Made by a program: the position numbers and the translations under genes
Notes under the pieces: generated by a model
What the model was told of the DNA's origin: nothing
Database searches by the model: none
The model's input: the letters and a program-made list of their open reading frames with translations, nothing else
NCBI RefSeq assembly: GCF_042453785.1
Contig: NC_091667.1
Location: forward strand, 19,705,501-19,769,500
Direction of reading: 5' to 3'
DNA length: 64,000 nucleotides
From: Malus domestica
Taxonomy: Eukaryota; Streptophyta; Magnoliopsida; Rosales; Rosaceae
In this document: piece by piece, positions 46,201 through 58,904 of the stretch
Layout: every line of letters starts with the position of its first letter
Position numbering within the stretch: the first letter of the stretch is position 1

Positions 46201-47717
46201 TGCTGGGCAGCCTGAAAAGCATACTGAAGATATGCTTGATGAACTGGATTTAACGCTTGCTGGTCAACACCTTGACTACGACTCTGTCCATCCTGGGAGC
46301 CATGTTGTTGAGCCAAATCAATGAACTTCCTAGATTGTTGAGGCATTTGACTGGAGCCGCCCCCTCCCAAAACTCCTTGCATACCAGCAGCTTGATATGC
46401 TAAAAGAGCTTCATTCCCTTCAGGTTTTCTTAAAAATTGTTGTTGGTGTAATGGCTGCATGAACAATAAATTATGAAAACCTTAGTCACATTATCAGTTC
46501 ATACGAGAACCTGCTTACAGTAGTGACATGGCCAAAAATCCAAATAACAAATATCCCCCAATACCGTTCACATAACTTCAATTCAATGATAAAGAACTAG
46601 GCAAGTCTAGCAGATGATTGATATCTTTTAAGTTAAAACAAAGACTTGAACAAATTCCCGGAACCTGAAAAGATTTCCATTACAAATGTGATCCTACCAA
46701 TGCACCAGAACAATGACTGTAATTATCAGATTCAAAGTTCTGGAAACCATGCCATTTGTACTTAGTGATAGCTGTACCCGCCATAGAGCTAGTCATGTAA
46801 AACTAATAACCAAAAAGTTAAAATAAAAGAAAATGTCCACCATAACAACATAACATGATCATAAGAACCCAAGGCTCATCCTAAAAGAAAGTTATAGGAA
46901 AAAAGGCTTCTCTTAGCTTAGTTGAAAAGGTGGACTAAGCAAATTAAACCACATGGTTCCTCTTTTAAACATAACAAATCAAACTTATCATAAACTTTAA
47001 GAGCAGTAAAGCAGAAGAAACAAATACGAGCTGGACAGGGTCATCCATAATTGAACACCATATATAAGGAATGGAAGACAGTAAAACAAAACCAGAAGCA
47101 GACGCCACCTCGTCGTCATTAAACTCTCCTGAATTTAATGGAAGCAAAAGTCCATTTCAAGTTACAGTTAAGCAGCTAAAAGTGCAATGCCGCAATCAGT
47201 TCTCATTACAACCTGCCTAGTTTGACTCCTCGAAACCCTAAACAGCTCTAATTCAAGAAATCATGTAAGCAAACCAGCTAACTTACCATACCCACAACAC
47301 ACAGATGCATCAAAAACAACATTTGACTGCCTCCCATTTGGAACAACACTCCCAATTAGAAACCCAAACAATGCAACAATCATTAACCAGGCCACAAATG
47401 ACAAAATTAATACTGACCCATCTGAAGAAACACTCCAAATTCCAAAACCCACATTCCAATTCAACTAAATTCTCACCAAAAAAAAAAAAATTCTAGCCAC
47501 ACATATCAATCATCACCTGTCTAGACCCCAATTGCTGCTGCTGCTGTTGCTGCTGCTGCTGATGTTGTTGATGCTGCACCGAATCAAAACCCAGTTGCGG
47601 CGTCGACACGGCCGAGGACGATGAAGACGGCGAAGCAGCCGATGACGTCGATCCAGCACGGCCAGCCGGGCCCACTCCCCGGCCGGGCCCGCCTCCTCCT
47701 CCGCCACCAGATTGCAT
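37219..47717 (-). CDS. BRM: SWI/SNF chromatin-remodelling ATPase BRAHMA
   Basis: ATPase subunit of a plant SWI/SNF complex, acting in the nucleus to move nucleosomes at developmental and hormone-response genes. Fourteen exons on the minus strand: 47717-47517, 46454-45147, 45008-43656, 43209-43097, 42818-42731, 42624-42538, 42358-42266, 42180-42097, 42013-41810, 41333-41091, 41017-39464, 39378-38827, 38503-38252, 37860-37219. They total 6774 nt, 2257 residues (Arabidopsis BRM is about 2190). Domains: Gly/Ser/Gln-rich N terminus with a 12-Gln-scale run in exon 1; QLQ ([17 protein letters not shown], about 485-503); HSA ([12 protein letters not shown].., about 795-870); Walker [13 protein letters not shown] (about 1037); DEAQ box in [11 protein letters not shown] (about 1145); helicase C with ARAHRIGQ (about 1455); AT-hook KRGRPKK (about 1650); bromodomain over exons 13 and 14 (ending ..[21 protein letters not shown]). 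All catalytic motifs are intact. The end [15 protein letters not shown] equals the Arabidopsis terminus as I remember it. Confidence 0.97.
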
Positions 47718-48300
47718 GCAGCTCAACCCAAATTCACACGCATCCAACAAAAACCCAAATCACCAAAAATAAGAAATTGGAAAAAAATGAAAAACCCAAA
47801 AAGGCTCAAAACCCAAGAAAAATCAAATCCCTCCAAAATAAAATTCCAACTGAAACCCTATCAGGACCCTCGGATCCCAACGTTCAAAAAAAACCCCCCG
47901 AGCTCAAGGCTCTCTCTCTACAAAAACCCAAAAAATTAACACGAAAATTTCTCAGTGGGGGCTACAGACGACAGATCCTACAGACCGACGGATCCTAGAG
48001 AATCGAAGTTGACGGGTGGAATCGGCGACTCACCTCACTCCTCTTCCAATTTTTGGCGTCAAACCCTAGCGATTTTATTTTATTTTTTTTCGAAAATTTT
48101 ATTTAAAAGTCATTTTTCTTTGTTTTTTGGATTTAATTCTTTACTATTTCACTCCTCTCTCTTATTTTCTGCTCAGAGCTTTTGGTGGTGGAAGCACTTC
48201 TCTGCTTTATATGGGTCTGTTCTAACTGTGGGGTTTCGTCCGGTTGACTGCCGTTAGATATTTCCGTAGAGGGGTAGAACTCGCAATTGACCCCTGTTTG
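47718..48300 (-). promoter_or_regulatory. 5' leader and promoter side of BRM
   Basis: Pyrimidine/purine-skewed sequence upstream of the BRM ATG, with many AAACCC and AAATCC blocks on the plus strand to about 47960 and then an AT-rich stretch with T runs (48078-48100). The transition near 48000-48080 is the likely transcription start region; no TATA box is assigned. A short 12-codon extension of the frame upstream of the chosen Met (to 47750) is not conserved in BRM as I know it. Confidence 0.45.
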
Positions 48301-50169
48301 GGTTGTTATTACGGAAGTGCCACAATTGGCGCATGAATTTATTACTCGCTGATTTTATTCCTAATATGCTGATAGAAGAATATGGAAAGTACTTTTAGGT
48401 CTACTGATATTTGTTTTCACTTAGTTGAATGGGAACTTGCATATGAGTTTAGATACTTAGTTGTTCTGGTGACATAACTTTGTTATGGCACTATAGTTGT
48501 ATGGTTGTTGATTGTTACACACCCATCTTAGCCTCTTACACAACCTTTTTTCTTTTTTATTATCAAACTGAATAAATCAAACGAAAACAAATGACAAAAT
48601 TAAATTTGGTGTTTAAGAGGAAAAAAAGGTGTGTGTTTATTTTGTCTATTGAAACTACATTCGCGTACCACCGTACGTGGAAGAGATGCACAAACTCAAC
48701 TATCTGCTAAACAATAAACAATTGTGAGCAAGCTCAAGAATTGGGGGTGTGTCGGCCACAAGCTATTTGACGGTCAAGTTAGTGAAATGTTTTAGACTCA
48801 AGCAGTGGGCAAAAGAATTAGAGAATCGATATTGCTTTACCAGAGATGAACCCTAGACGAATGTATTTATATAGTGGAGAGAGAGACCCTTTTTAAAATA
48901 TAATCATCGTTCTACGCCGAGAGAATCATAAAGGATATCTAAAAGTAGATATTGCATCCTTTTAGTGGTTGTGATTACTTGTGACGCATGTCAATTCCTA
49001 GATTGCAGGAACTCCAACAATTATAAAGCTCTGATTGAGTCCATATCTGGATCAGATCGCGTATCTTGCGAAATCAGTATAGTCATCTTAGCAGTGTCAC
49101 TCAAACTTCGCCCATTGCCCCAAAATAGGGTCATTGTCTGATCCAGCTCCACTCGAAACTATCGAATCCATGACCAGACTTCTGAGATAATCATATTCGA
49201 ATCAACCTTACTTTGGCTCTCAAAAATCATGGTCCCACAATGTTCTTAATTTTATTTATCTTATTGTTTTCCCAAAAAAATATGAATAAAAAATTTATGT
49301 GCATTTTCAAATTTCATTAAAAGATAATACTACAAATTCATCAACTATGGAAAATGACAAATTTATAGTTTCGAGGCATGCACCAGTGTATAGAAAACGT
49401 GAGCGTTGAGCATTTTCATTGTTTAAGAGTTTTTTATATAATTTAATTAATTCTCATTGGTCACAATAATAATTATGAGATGTACAGTTTGTTCTTTATT
49501 GTAGTATGACAACCATGAAGGATAGTTTCGACAATTTCAGCATTACAGTTTGTCTGGTTTCAGTTAAGTTCACATTGTAAACTCCGTCAGAACCATGTAA
49601 GAGGGCTTTTTTGCCTCTCTAAATTATTTTCAATCAACCCAAAGCATAAATCCGTCTATCTTTCTTAACAGTGTTAAGCTTGTAGGACTTGATTTCTAAT
49701 TAAACAAAATTACCAGACTGAACTGCCAAAATTAAAGAGACAAGGATGAAAGTGAAAAGTAAAGCAAACTATGACCACAGAAAACAATGTAATTTTTACC
49801 CAAATAAATGCGAATTCAGTTCTTTTTATAAAAATAAAGTAGTTCAATGTAATTTTAACCCAAATAAATACAAATTCAACTTACTTTTATGAAAATAAAG
49901 TAGTTCAATGTCATTTTTATCCAAATAAATGCAAAATTCAATTTACTTTTTACGAAAATAAAGTACTACAACAACTACAAGGAGAAACCCTTTACAACAA
50001 GAGCCTATACAAGACAAAATAACATTCAAATAACGAGACAGTGTCCTAATATTACTATAGCAAAATTTTCCCTATCAAAGTGTCTCAAAAAACATGAGCA
50101 TTTTACATAATTTGAGTAAAGAACAAGAAAACTAGTTTCGTATTAACCGAGAGAAAAAACTCAAATTTG
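48301..50169. other. Intergenic region upstream of BRM
   Basis: No gene found. Contains a three-copy tandem repeat at 49786-49967 (listed separately) and otherwise AT-rich sequence with scattered LTR-like phrases that cannot be bounded. Confidence 0.45.
49786..49967. repeat. Three-copy tandem repeat of about 61 bp
   Basis: Units at 49786, 49847 and 49907 begin AATGTAATTTTTACCCAAAT (with variants) and end AAAATAAAGTAGTTC; the third is slightly shortened. Confidence 0.85.
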
Positions 50170-51124
50170 TATATTGACACACCCATACCTGAAATGTTCA
50201 CTTGGAATCCGAATCAAGCTGTGCTAACCGACACCAGGAGAGTAACGAAACCATAAAATGTAGTTATGTAAAAAATGTGAGTAAATTTGAACCTAAAAGT
50301 GCCTAAATACAAGAGTGCGCAAGTGAGCGGGATTACTCTCCTATACCAACATTTGCCAAGAATCCTTGTCAACACAAAAGCTCAGCCACAAAAACCTGGA
50401 GGGCCGAAAACAAGGGTCAATGGGCCTAAAAATAAAGCTTTATAAAACCTTTTAGAAAACGTAATAATCTCTCGCTGTAAAACAAGTATAGCTTTCAAAT
50501 ATAATATACTACATATAGTATCAAATTACTTACTGTAGCCATCAATATCCCAAGAATGCAATACTTTACAATAATTCGTAAATAAACACATAACACCCGG
50601 TAGTCACAATATATCATATAAACAAACATATGATATCGAATGCTCATCAACATATACTGACACACGAGTTCATGCAGATGTATTCTGACATGAACATGAC
50701 TGGGTGTAAAGAAATGATTTACGCTCTAGTACTACAATCACGTGAAGACTGGCGCTATGTGCATCACATACGAGTCCTAATTGCCTATAGCAATCTAGGA
50801 CATGACTAACACCTACAATAAATCCAAAGTGAGTGTACGGTGCGATTTGAATATACACATGAAGGTTGGCCCTGACCCGAGCGAATACTAACACCAGTGT
50901 AGCACATGATGAGCGAATAACATAATTATGATCATGTAACGGTAAATCGATAATTCTAGTCAACATAACACTATTCATGGCCGCAAATATAATTAAGACA
51001 TCCCATAATAGTATGCATATATGTGCATCCCGCAGGATTCAGAACAATTTCATAATTGTCAACATTTCGACCTGTCTTATAAACGTTAATTTAATTATGG
51101 CAATCACGTAGAAAATTCATTATT

Positions 51125-51126
51125 AA

Positions 51127-51183
<57 letters not shown>
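51125..51183. repeat. AT/TG compound microsatellite
   Basis: A (TA)n tract followed directly by (TG)n, within the older LTR. Both parts are uninterrupted, so it should be length-variable. Confidence 0.9.
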
Positions 51184-51186
<3 letters not shown>

Positions 51187-51322
51187 ACTAAACAAATATA
51201 TATTTTATATAAAAGAAAAGACCCACTCACATATACTTGTGAGGTCGCAGCTATTTGAATTAGGAAAACTAGAGTCTCCGATGGTAATCGCACCTAAGCA
51301 TAATATTGGGACCCATTAGTAG

Positions 51323-54300
51323 TGTGAAATCCCGTTCCTAAATTTCACTATTATAATATACACATTGTTATTATTGAAATTTTATGTTATTTTCGGGAAT
51401 TTATATTAATTTATTTGAATTTAGATTTGAATTAAACCAGTTACGAAGTTTGAAGTTTGAAAATTAATTATTTAAAATCCGTAGATCTTTCAAGGTCATA
51501 ATTTATATTTATGAATAGAGCTCGATCCCACGAACGAACAGGCAAAAGCCATTTGCGAGTCCGGATTATAACGGTATAGTTACGGACGTTTGAAGTTGTG
51601 ATACTATAGATTTTAGGAATTAATTATCTCCCACTTTGTGGGTAAGAGGCCTAGATCGATATGGGGTTAAGTGGACCATCGGAATTGAAAAAAAAAAAAA
51701 AGGGAGGGGGAAGCAACCAATCAGGAAGAAGAGGAAAAGAAAGGAAAAAAAAAAAGAAAAGAAAAGGAAGAAACAGACCTCAATTCCCGTCCGTACACCT
51801 GTGCACCCACCCGAGCAAATTTCGACGATTTTCGCCATTTTTTCCGTCGAACCACCACCATACAACACCTGCTCTTCTTCTACAACATCCCTTCTACCAT
51901 TTTCACCCAAGATTGTGGGTTTTTAGTTCAAAATTGGTGAAGAACAGTGCGAGGAACCTGGAGGTGTTCGACAACGATTCGGTCGTTCCGGCGAGTTTCA
52001 CCACCCATCACCACCCTCAATCAACTCCCCTTGGACCTAGGAACAAGACCCAACCAATGGTAGGGGCATTGGAACATCGAGGAAGGAGAATTGAAGAACA
52101 CTCACCTTAGGGTTTCCGGCGGGTTCGAGCTAAATTGGGGCTTTTCCTGGCCAAATTGGACTTGGCCATAGGTATAAATTTTGCTCTAGTGGCCATAGGT
52201 ATAAATTTTGCTCTACTCACTGAGATCTACATTTCTATAAAATTTGGTAATTTTTAAAAATAGTTGAATTTTTTGGTGAGTTGTGGCGGCGCGTGTGGCG
52301 GTGGACCGATGATGTCTTTCTAAGTCCAATTAGATGCCCTGAATTCATAATTGATATATGTATGAAGTGGTTTGATTGTTTGAACTTAGTTTCATTATGA
52401 TGCATCACTTGATCAAAATTTGAATTGACGATCCGACCGTTGGATCGTCACCAAACTTAATGCATTATAGAACGTAATATTTTAAGATAGTTGGAACTGA
52501 TGGATCGGGAATTCGACTACTGATCTTCCTGAATTGGATTTCTAAGTTAGTAAAATTAATTGTTAACCGCCACCTAATTCTAGCAATTGGCGGAGATCCG
52601 GCTGTCGGATCTCGATGAGAATTTAGTACGTTGTTCTATGAGAATAATGAGGACCCTAAGAAGTTACAAATCCAAAATCTGATGGGCGGATCTTTCGGAT
52701 CGAATTTCGTGGAGTTGCGAACCCTACCGTTAATTGAGAGTTGACTTTTGGTCAACATGTCCCAAAACGTTCTGGATATTAAAATTGGTAATATGGGAGA
52801 CTAAGTGAAGTCTAGTGGACCCACATTGGTTAAAGAGTGACTTAAATATATGGGGTAAGGTTATTACCTTAAATTCTTATATTAGTATCCGTTGTGAATA
52901 TGAATTGGTTTTATAAGTGTGATTTTTATATATTTAGCCATAGACCTATGTTTATGAAACATGATTTGGCTTGTGTACTGATGATGGTTGTGATATATGT
53001 GTGTTCAATTATCTCTTTTTAGCAATGTGAATGATAAGTATGATAAATGCTATGACTATGTGATCTTAGAATCCTATTAGATGTAATAGTAGAATTTATA
53101 TGATTGTGTGATGTATTAGTTGGTGGCCATGAGAAGTTGATGGTGTAGTGACTACATTCTAACCCATAGGGGTTGAGTTGTGGGTAGGTTGTGTGTTGAA
53201 TTTCCTGCACCATGTAGCAGTGGTACATGGATGGTCATACTTGGTTAATCTGCATTGGAGGACCATACTATATGTGGATCGCGCTTGGTTAATCCGCGTT
53301 GGGCGATCCTTATGGCCATTTATACTTATGGGTGATCATGCTTGGTTAATCCGCATTGGGTGATCACTTCCTAACAGTTGTAGGAGTGACTCTGCTTGGT
53401 TAACCGTATTGGGGTTTCACTGCCTACTTGGTTACTTTCTCAAGGGTGGCTCTGCTTGGTTAATCCGTTTTGGGGGGGCACTTCCTGTTTGGTTACTTAT
53501 GTAGGCTTCGGTCGAACTGCGTCCTTCGAGCCCTAATTTTTAATGTACATATGAACGATGGTTTTTGAGAATCTTGTGGGTTGAATTAGAGAAGTCGTTG
53601 GATGTCTGGGTGACTCATTCGGAGTTTTCTGCGACTTGATTAAGCATGATTCTATACTCGATGTTATAGATTGTGATCGATGGTCCGTTTTTATTGAATA
53701 TCACATACTTGTATTATTGTCACTCACCCGAGCTCTGCAGCTTATTCGTGTTCCGTTTAGCCAGTGCACCATTCTCATGATGTAGGCACTGATTTTACAT
53801 ACGACAGGTCTGGGTAGATTATGAGAAACCATTTAATATTTTGGTTCCGTTGAATAGTCTAGAACCCGATGTTGTTGGATTCCGTTGAGTGGTCCGAAAT
53901 CCTTGCTCTCGCTCATTTCCATAAGTTAGACTAGAACCCTGGATTCGAGTGAATGGAAATTACCCACAATAGACCTTGTGAATATAAATTAGAATTATCA
54001 AGTTATTACTTTGAATCCAGGTAGGGAATTATGTAGAATTCCTTTATTAAATTTTGTGCATTGATGTGTGATCTGGTTGACTAATTAACATAATTAAATG
54101 TTAATATCGTACCTCCTTGATTCATGGAATGCTTTACTTGAGGTGATTGTGGAATGATGTTGAATATGATTGTTATTAATATGATTAGATCAGTGACCAA
54201 TGCGACTGGAGGGTACTATTGTGCTTTGTTGATTCTTTGATATATTACATGATATAAAATACAATTTTATGTTGAAACATAATGATTTATATGATGGATG

Positions 54301-54653
54301 AAATAGAAACCTTTATTGTCATGTGGGTTGTCATGTAGCTTGAATCGAATAATTCATGCTTGTCAAGTCCAAATGTTTAATTGAGGAATGTTATGCCTTT
54401 CAGCTTGAACGGACTGTGATGTATGTCGAGTTGTAGTGAATGATGAACTACGAATGGCTTGATCCCTGTTAGGGTATGTAGGCAGTCTAACGAGGAGGTT
54501 AGATGCAGCCATAAATTATTCGAAAAATTACTATGCGATTGGATTCGTGAGTTATGCTTCGTACATATCCCGAAAGCAGGATCTGTTGGGTTTATGATTA
54601 CTTGGTAACGTCACGTGTCGATTCTGGACGTAGGTCGGGATCGGGGCGTGACA
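51323..54653 (+). mobile_element. Solo LTR of about 3.3 kb, nested
   Basis: Starts TGTGAAATCCCGTTCCTAAA and ends GGTCGGGATCGGGGCGTGACA-type sequence, closing with GTGACA at 54653. Flanks AGTAG (51318-51322) and AGTAT (54654-54658) match at 4 of 5. The start and end phrases and the unusual length fit Del/Tekay chromovirus LTRs (inference). No primer site, gag or pol was found inside; the 149-codon plus frame at 51661-52110 is Lys-rich and low complexity. It contains a minisatellite at 53235-53510. Confidence 0.72.
53235..53510. repeat. Minisatellite with core TGCTTGGTTAATCCGCATTGG
   Basis: Five imperfect copies of a core of about 22 bp, at roughly 53239, 53284, 53340, 53394 and 53454, separated by variable spacers of 25-40 bp. 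Copies differ at several positions (CGTATT, CGTTTT, CTGCATT). Confidence 0.8.
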
Positions 54654-54857
54654 AGTATAACTCAACTAAAACGACTAAATTTGGGAAAAGGGACTGCGAA
54701 TTTGGAATCAGAGCATCGAAATAAAGTAAGAAGGATTATGGGTAAATTTCGTAAAAAGTCAATGAAAATCAACAATCTCACTTCAAGGGCATTTTGGTCA
54801 ATTCACACTTTTAAAATTAATAAAACCATAAAATTAGAGACGGGTTGTTACATATAT

Positions 54858-55512
54858 ACTATATATTTTTATTTTGTGAAATTTCAAGCCAAACTAATAT
54901 ATATTTACTCACACATATGTGGATTTTATTATTTACAAAGTTTAGAAAGAAAAAAAAGTCGAAATGTTGCAAATTTCATAATAATTTTAGAACAAAACGT
55001 TGCTATATTCAAGGGCAAGAAAGGTATTCTAATATGTGCACCTGAAATCCGATCGTAGCAAAAAAGACAAACCTCCAATCACTAAAGAAAAAACAAATGT
55101 AAAAGAATTTAAGCCAATGAACTTCATGAGTTCATATGATTTGGCAGTTTATATAAAATTGTATTTTATGATTTATTTTCTTTAAATAAAAAATAACCAT
55201 AAAAAATGTTGTAACAAATTAAACCGTGTTCCTGAGTCCTTGACAACCTTTCTCGATCCGCCACGTACCCCAACATTGTAACACCTTTGGTTAACACTTT
55301 TGTGGATGACTTAAGTTTTCTTCGGTTAAAATTAAGTATTTACTGTGCCATATCTTCCTATTCCTTTATTTCACTTTAAGCAAAAATAATGGATTGTCTC
55401 ATGATATGCAAAGTATAGTTGCACATTTTGAGGATTTTGGTGTTTTCGTATACACCTCGTTGTAATCAAACGATATACTGACGACTAAACGAATAACAAT
55501 ATCTTACTGCCT
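54858..55512. other. Intergenic, no gene seen
   Basis: AT-rich spacer (plus frame 54845-55045 is not recognisable) between the nested LTRs and the large retroelement. Confidence 0.5.
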
Positions 55513-55517
55513 CTTGT

Positions 55518-57505
55518 TGATGTGAAAATTTCTTGACACACAAATTAAACCCTCTTTTTGACAATTGTAGTATAGATGTAAGTAGGGTATCGTTCTAGGC
55601 CGGGGATTAGGAGGGATTGCTAATCTATTAAATTAATTTAAAAATATTAAATAAGACTCAAGGACACAAAACTAGGCTAAAAACTCTAATAACTCGAAAC
55701 ACACTTAAAATGACTCAAAATAATGGAAACAATTAAATTAAACACTAGGAACTGAAATGGACGGAAATTAAATTAAAAGACTAACAATAAAGAAAACTAA
55801 CTAAATAATATAATTTAATAATGGATGGGTGTTTGGTTTTGATGAAAAGTAAATTAAACTTAATTAAATTACAGAATTGACAAAAACATAAAATTAAGGT
55901 AAAATGATAAATGACGGACTAGCTAGAGGGTTCTTCTCCACACATGACACATAAGCAACCTAAATTGATTTTCAGTTGTTCTTTCAATAAGTTGTAAATC
56001 TCAATACTCCAGATTAACCGTGAACAGCACTTTTTTAATCTTCAAGTTTTCCTTAAGTTATTGAATTGGACGGGAAAACGCATACAACAATTCAAAACAT
56101 TCTTCAAAAGTCCCCTACGTGAAAAGCACAATAGAGATACAATCAAAGATCATTAAACTTTGTGAAAACTATAAGCATTGACGAGGCATTCGTAACTATG
56201 AAAAGCATGATACTCTTGCCAAGAATTTACTTAACGTGATTGTGACTAGCAACCTTTACTACTTGTGAAAATAAGTTCATAACGATTAGGTGAAATTCAC
56301 TTATATTCTAGCATCAAATTCATGCATGTAAATTAAGCGTGCACTCTCAACCAACATACACAAATCAGTTTTTATACGAACGGATAAGTAAATTGAAATC
56401 ACAACTTATGAAATCACAACCGAAGGTAATCAATTCATATTACAAATATATTCATGGTTTCGAATTAACCTCTAACCAACATAAATTTAATTACACATTA
56501 TTAAAAACAGAAATAAAAGAGAAGTTTGGAAAAATTAAACCGAAAGAGAGAGTGCTTCAGTGTTCTGTCTGTCCCTGCGCACTGCTTCTGCTCTGCTGCC
56601 GCGCCTCTGACCTGCCCTCTGACTTCCGTCAGTCTCTCCTATCTCTCTCCCCTTTCGATTCCTCTCTCTAACCTTATTCTTCCGTCTGACCTTCTGTTTC
56701 TTTTTTTTTTCTTTTTTTCCGCACAGTTTTCTGTGCTCTCTCTCTCTCCCCACGCCTTCTTCCACGCTGCCAAAGGCAGCTTCTATCTCTCTGCCCTGCC
56801 TTCCAATCCCGTGCCTTCCTCTATTTCTATTTTTCTGCGCCTGTTTTCTGACCTCTCTCCCCTCACTGCTCTCTGCGAGCTGCCCAAAGGGCAGCGCCCT
56901 TCTCCCGCGCCTCCTCTCTCCTCGCTCTATTTTTCTCCTTTTTTTGTTTTTCCCCTTCTTTGGATTCTTTTTCCGTCCCCCGTGTGGACTCCTCCATTTC
57001 CTCTGCTTTGCCAGTTGCTGTCCCCTAATTCTTCTGACTTCCTTGGATCCCTTTGTCGCTGACCTGCTTTCCTCCAGCTGCAAAGGCAGCTTGCTTTCCT
57101 CTATATTCTCCTCCCGATGCTCTCCTTTTATTTTCATTTAGTTTCTAGCAGCCCCACATAGCAGAAAAATAAGTTCTTTGGATCATGTTACTCCTACAAA
57201 CACAATATATCAAAAGTATCATAAATACTTAAAGCTTCCAAATAAATTAGACAAGAAAAGAAATATAAAATGATGAAATATATAGTTTAAATATTGGTTT
57301 ACCATTTAGCGTCACAATGGGTTAGCAAAATTGTAATTTAAATTTGCTTTTCACGAATAAAATTTCACTTGTTCTATTTTTATTTTCTTTGCATAACAAA
57401 TCCTATAAACACAAAAATAACGTAAATAGCTCAAAAATATAAGGAACTAACCAAGAAAAGACGAGTGAATTTAAAGTAAAAATATATATAAATATGATCC
57501 GATCA
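55518..57505 (-). repeat. Left LTR (3' LTR of the element)
   Basis: 1988 bp. Strongly pyrimidine-rich on the plus strand from 56560 to 57130. The overlapping frames on both strands here (56339-57137) recur unchanged in the other LTR; they are low-complexity (Arg/Lys/Glu or Ser/Pro/Phe-rich) and are not considered genes. Contains three short hairpins of the type GCTGCC-AAA-GGCAGC. Confidence 0.93.
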
Positions 57506-57522
57506 AATACCCCCACACTTAA
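57506..57522 (-). promoter_or_regulatory. Polypurine tract of the element
   Basis: The minus strand reads TTAAGTGTGGGGGTATT directly against the LTR start TGATC. It is the expected primer site for plus-strand DNA synthesis. Similar TAAGTGTGGGGG motifs recur at 58197-58210, 58951-58964 and 61370-61383. Confidence 0.85.
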
Positions 57523-58864
57523 CTTTTGCTAGTCCTCGAGCAAAACAAAGAAAACAAGAACAAGAAGTAAAAAGAAAAACATTAGCTTCCCCCTATGTGA
57601 CCCTCATAGAATTTCATTTAAGAAAACAAATCATCAAGAACCATAGCTAGCACCAAACACGTTAATCCAAGTTCATCTTCCTAATTCAAATATTAGCAGT
57701 AATCTTTGAATCATCCTTGAAGTGTAGTGTGTGAGATAGCCATGCTAATGCAATTTCAAGTTTTTATTTTTAAAATCATCATATGCAAACTAGCGACCTT
57801 CTCACGGGATATGCACTCAATCACACATGTGTTTAGTTTTAATGTGTTTCGCTCAAAGAATCAAATGTGAAATTTCTACCATAAGCTTGCATAAAGATCT
57901 CATCTCCACAATCATAATTGCAAAACTTAAATCAAGAGGACTTTTATTGGATGTAATGAGGTTTAGGGAGAGGGTTATTGAAATGAAAGAATAGGAAAAC
58001 ACAAGTTCCAAGCTACATTGCAAGCAATTCTTTTGTTTAGATTTATAAGAACTCAATCTTTCCAGCGATTCTTCTAGCACCTCCAACCACACCCTTAAAC
58101 TGAAACTTGAACAACTTTTTATTTTCTTTGTGTACAATTTTTCTTTTTCTTTTTCTTTTCTTCTCTTTTTTTTTTTTTTTAAATACAAACATGAAATACC
58201 CCCACACTTATTCTTTTGCCAAACACCTTCAAAGTACTTCACAACGTTTCTCATAAGACAATCTCGCATTGCTCACTAGCTTGCTTGGAAAGGTAAGGAA
58301 AAATGTTTCAGGCATAAGGGTAAACATATCTGGTGATAAGAAATAAAAGGCTCAACAAACACGGCTCAAATTGGCAAACTAATGATATCATTTTTCTTTG
58401 GGAAACATGGTTATTTGGGCCATAGTGGTAAACCTAATGCCTCTATCATTTCCAAGTTCATGCAATCAATGACAAACATTTCGAAAGATCGTTACGCAAG
58501 TTCTAGAGATGTATCTCACATAAGTTCATCACACATGAAAGAATAGGAGTGTATGAAAAATGCACACACTTTCAATCGGCTCAAAAACTCACATAGGATG
58601 TATATGTGGTCACTAAATTCACATATGAAGCTTTAATTCATACTTTAGTTTCACATCAACAAGGCTATGTGCATTTGGTTTTTCAAAGATGGTCAAACAT
58701 GTACAAAACTAACAAGAGAATTAGGAATTTCATAAAACACATGTTAACTAAGTTCTTGATAATCGTGATTCAAATTTGATCTAATTATATCATTGGGTTG
58801 GGAAACTAATAAAAATCTAATTCAAAACAATAAGGGAAACAAGACAATTTTTTTTTGGATTTTT

Positions 58865-58904
<40 letters not shown>

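Larger units (their letters stand above)
50175..54852 (-). mobile_element. Old solo LTR split by a younger 3.3-kb LTR, TSD TATAT
   Basis: The minus strand starts TGTAACAACCCGTCTCTAAT at 54852 and ends GGTATGGGTGTGTCA at 50175. Perfect 5-bp target duplication TATAT (50170-50174 and 54853-54857). Excluding the insertion it is about 1.35 kb. The start resembles long LTRs of plant Ty3 chromoviruses of the Del/Tekay type (inference from memory). The AAGTGTGAATTGACCAAAAT and TTTTTACGAAATTTACCC phrases on the minus strand support this. Confidence 0.8.

Noticed and set aside
51661..52110. 149-codon plus ORF and its minus counterpart
   Set aside because: Within the 3.3-kb LTR; the Lys-rich first third comes from an A/G tract and nothing is recognisable.
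56339..57141. Overlapping ORFs of 65-200 codons on both strands, repeated at 62558-63360
   Set aside because: They lie in the LTRs, are low complexity (pyrimidine-rich strand), occur in both copies because the LTRs are the same, and match no known domain.
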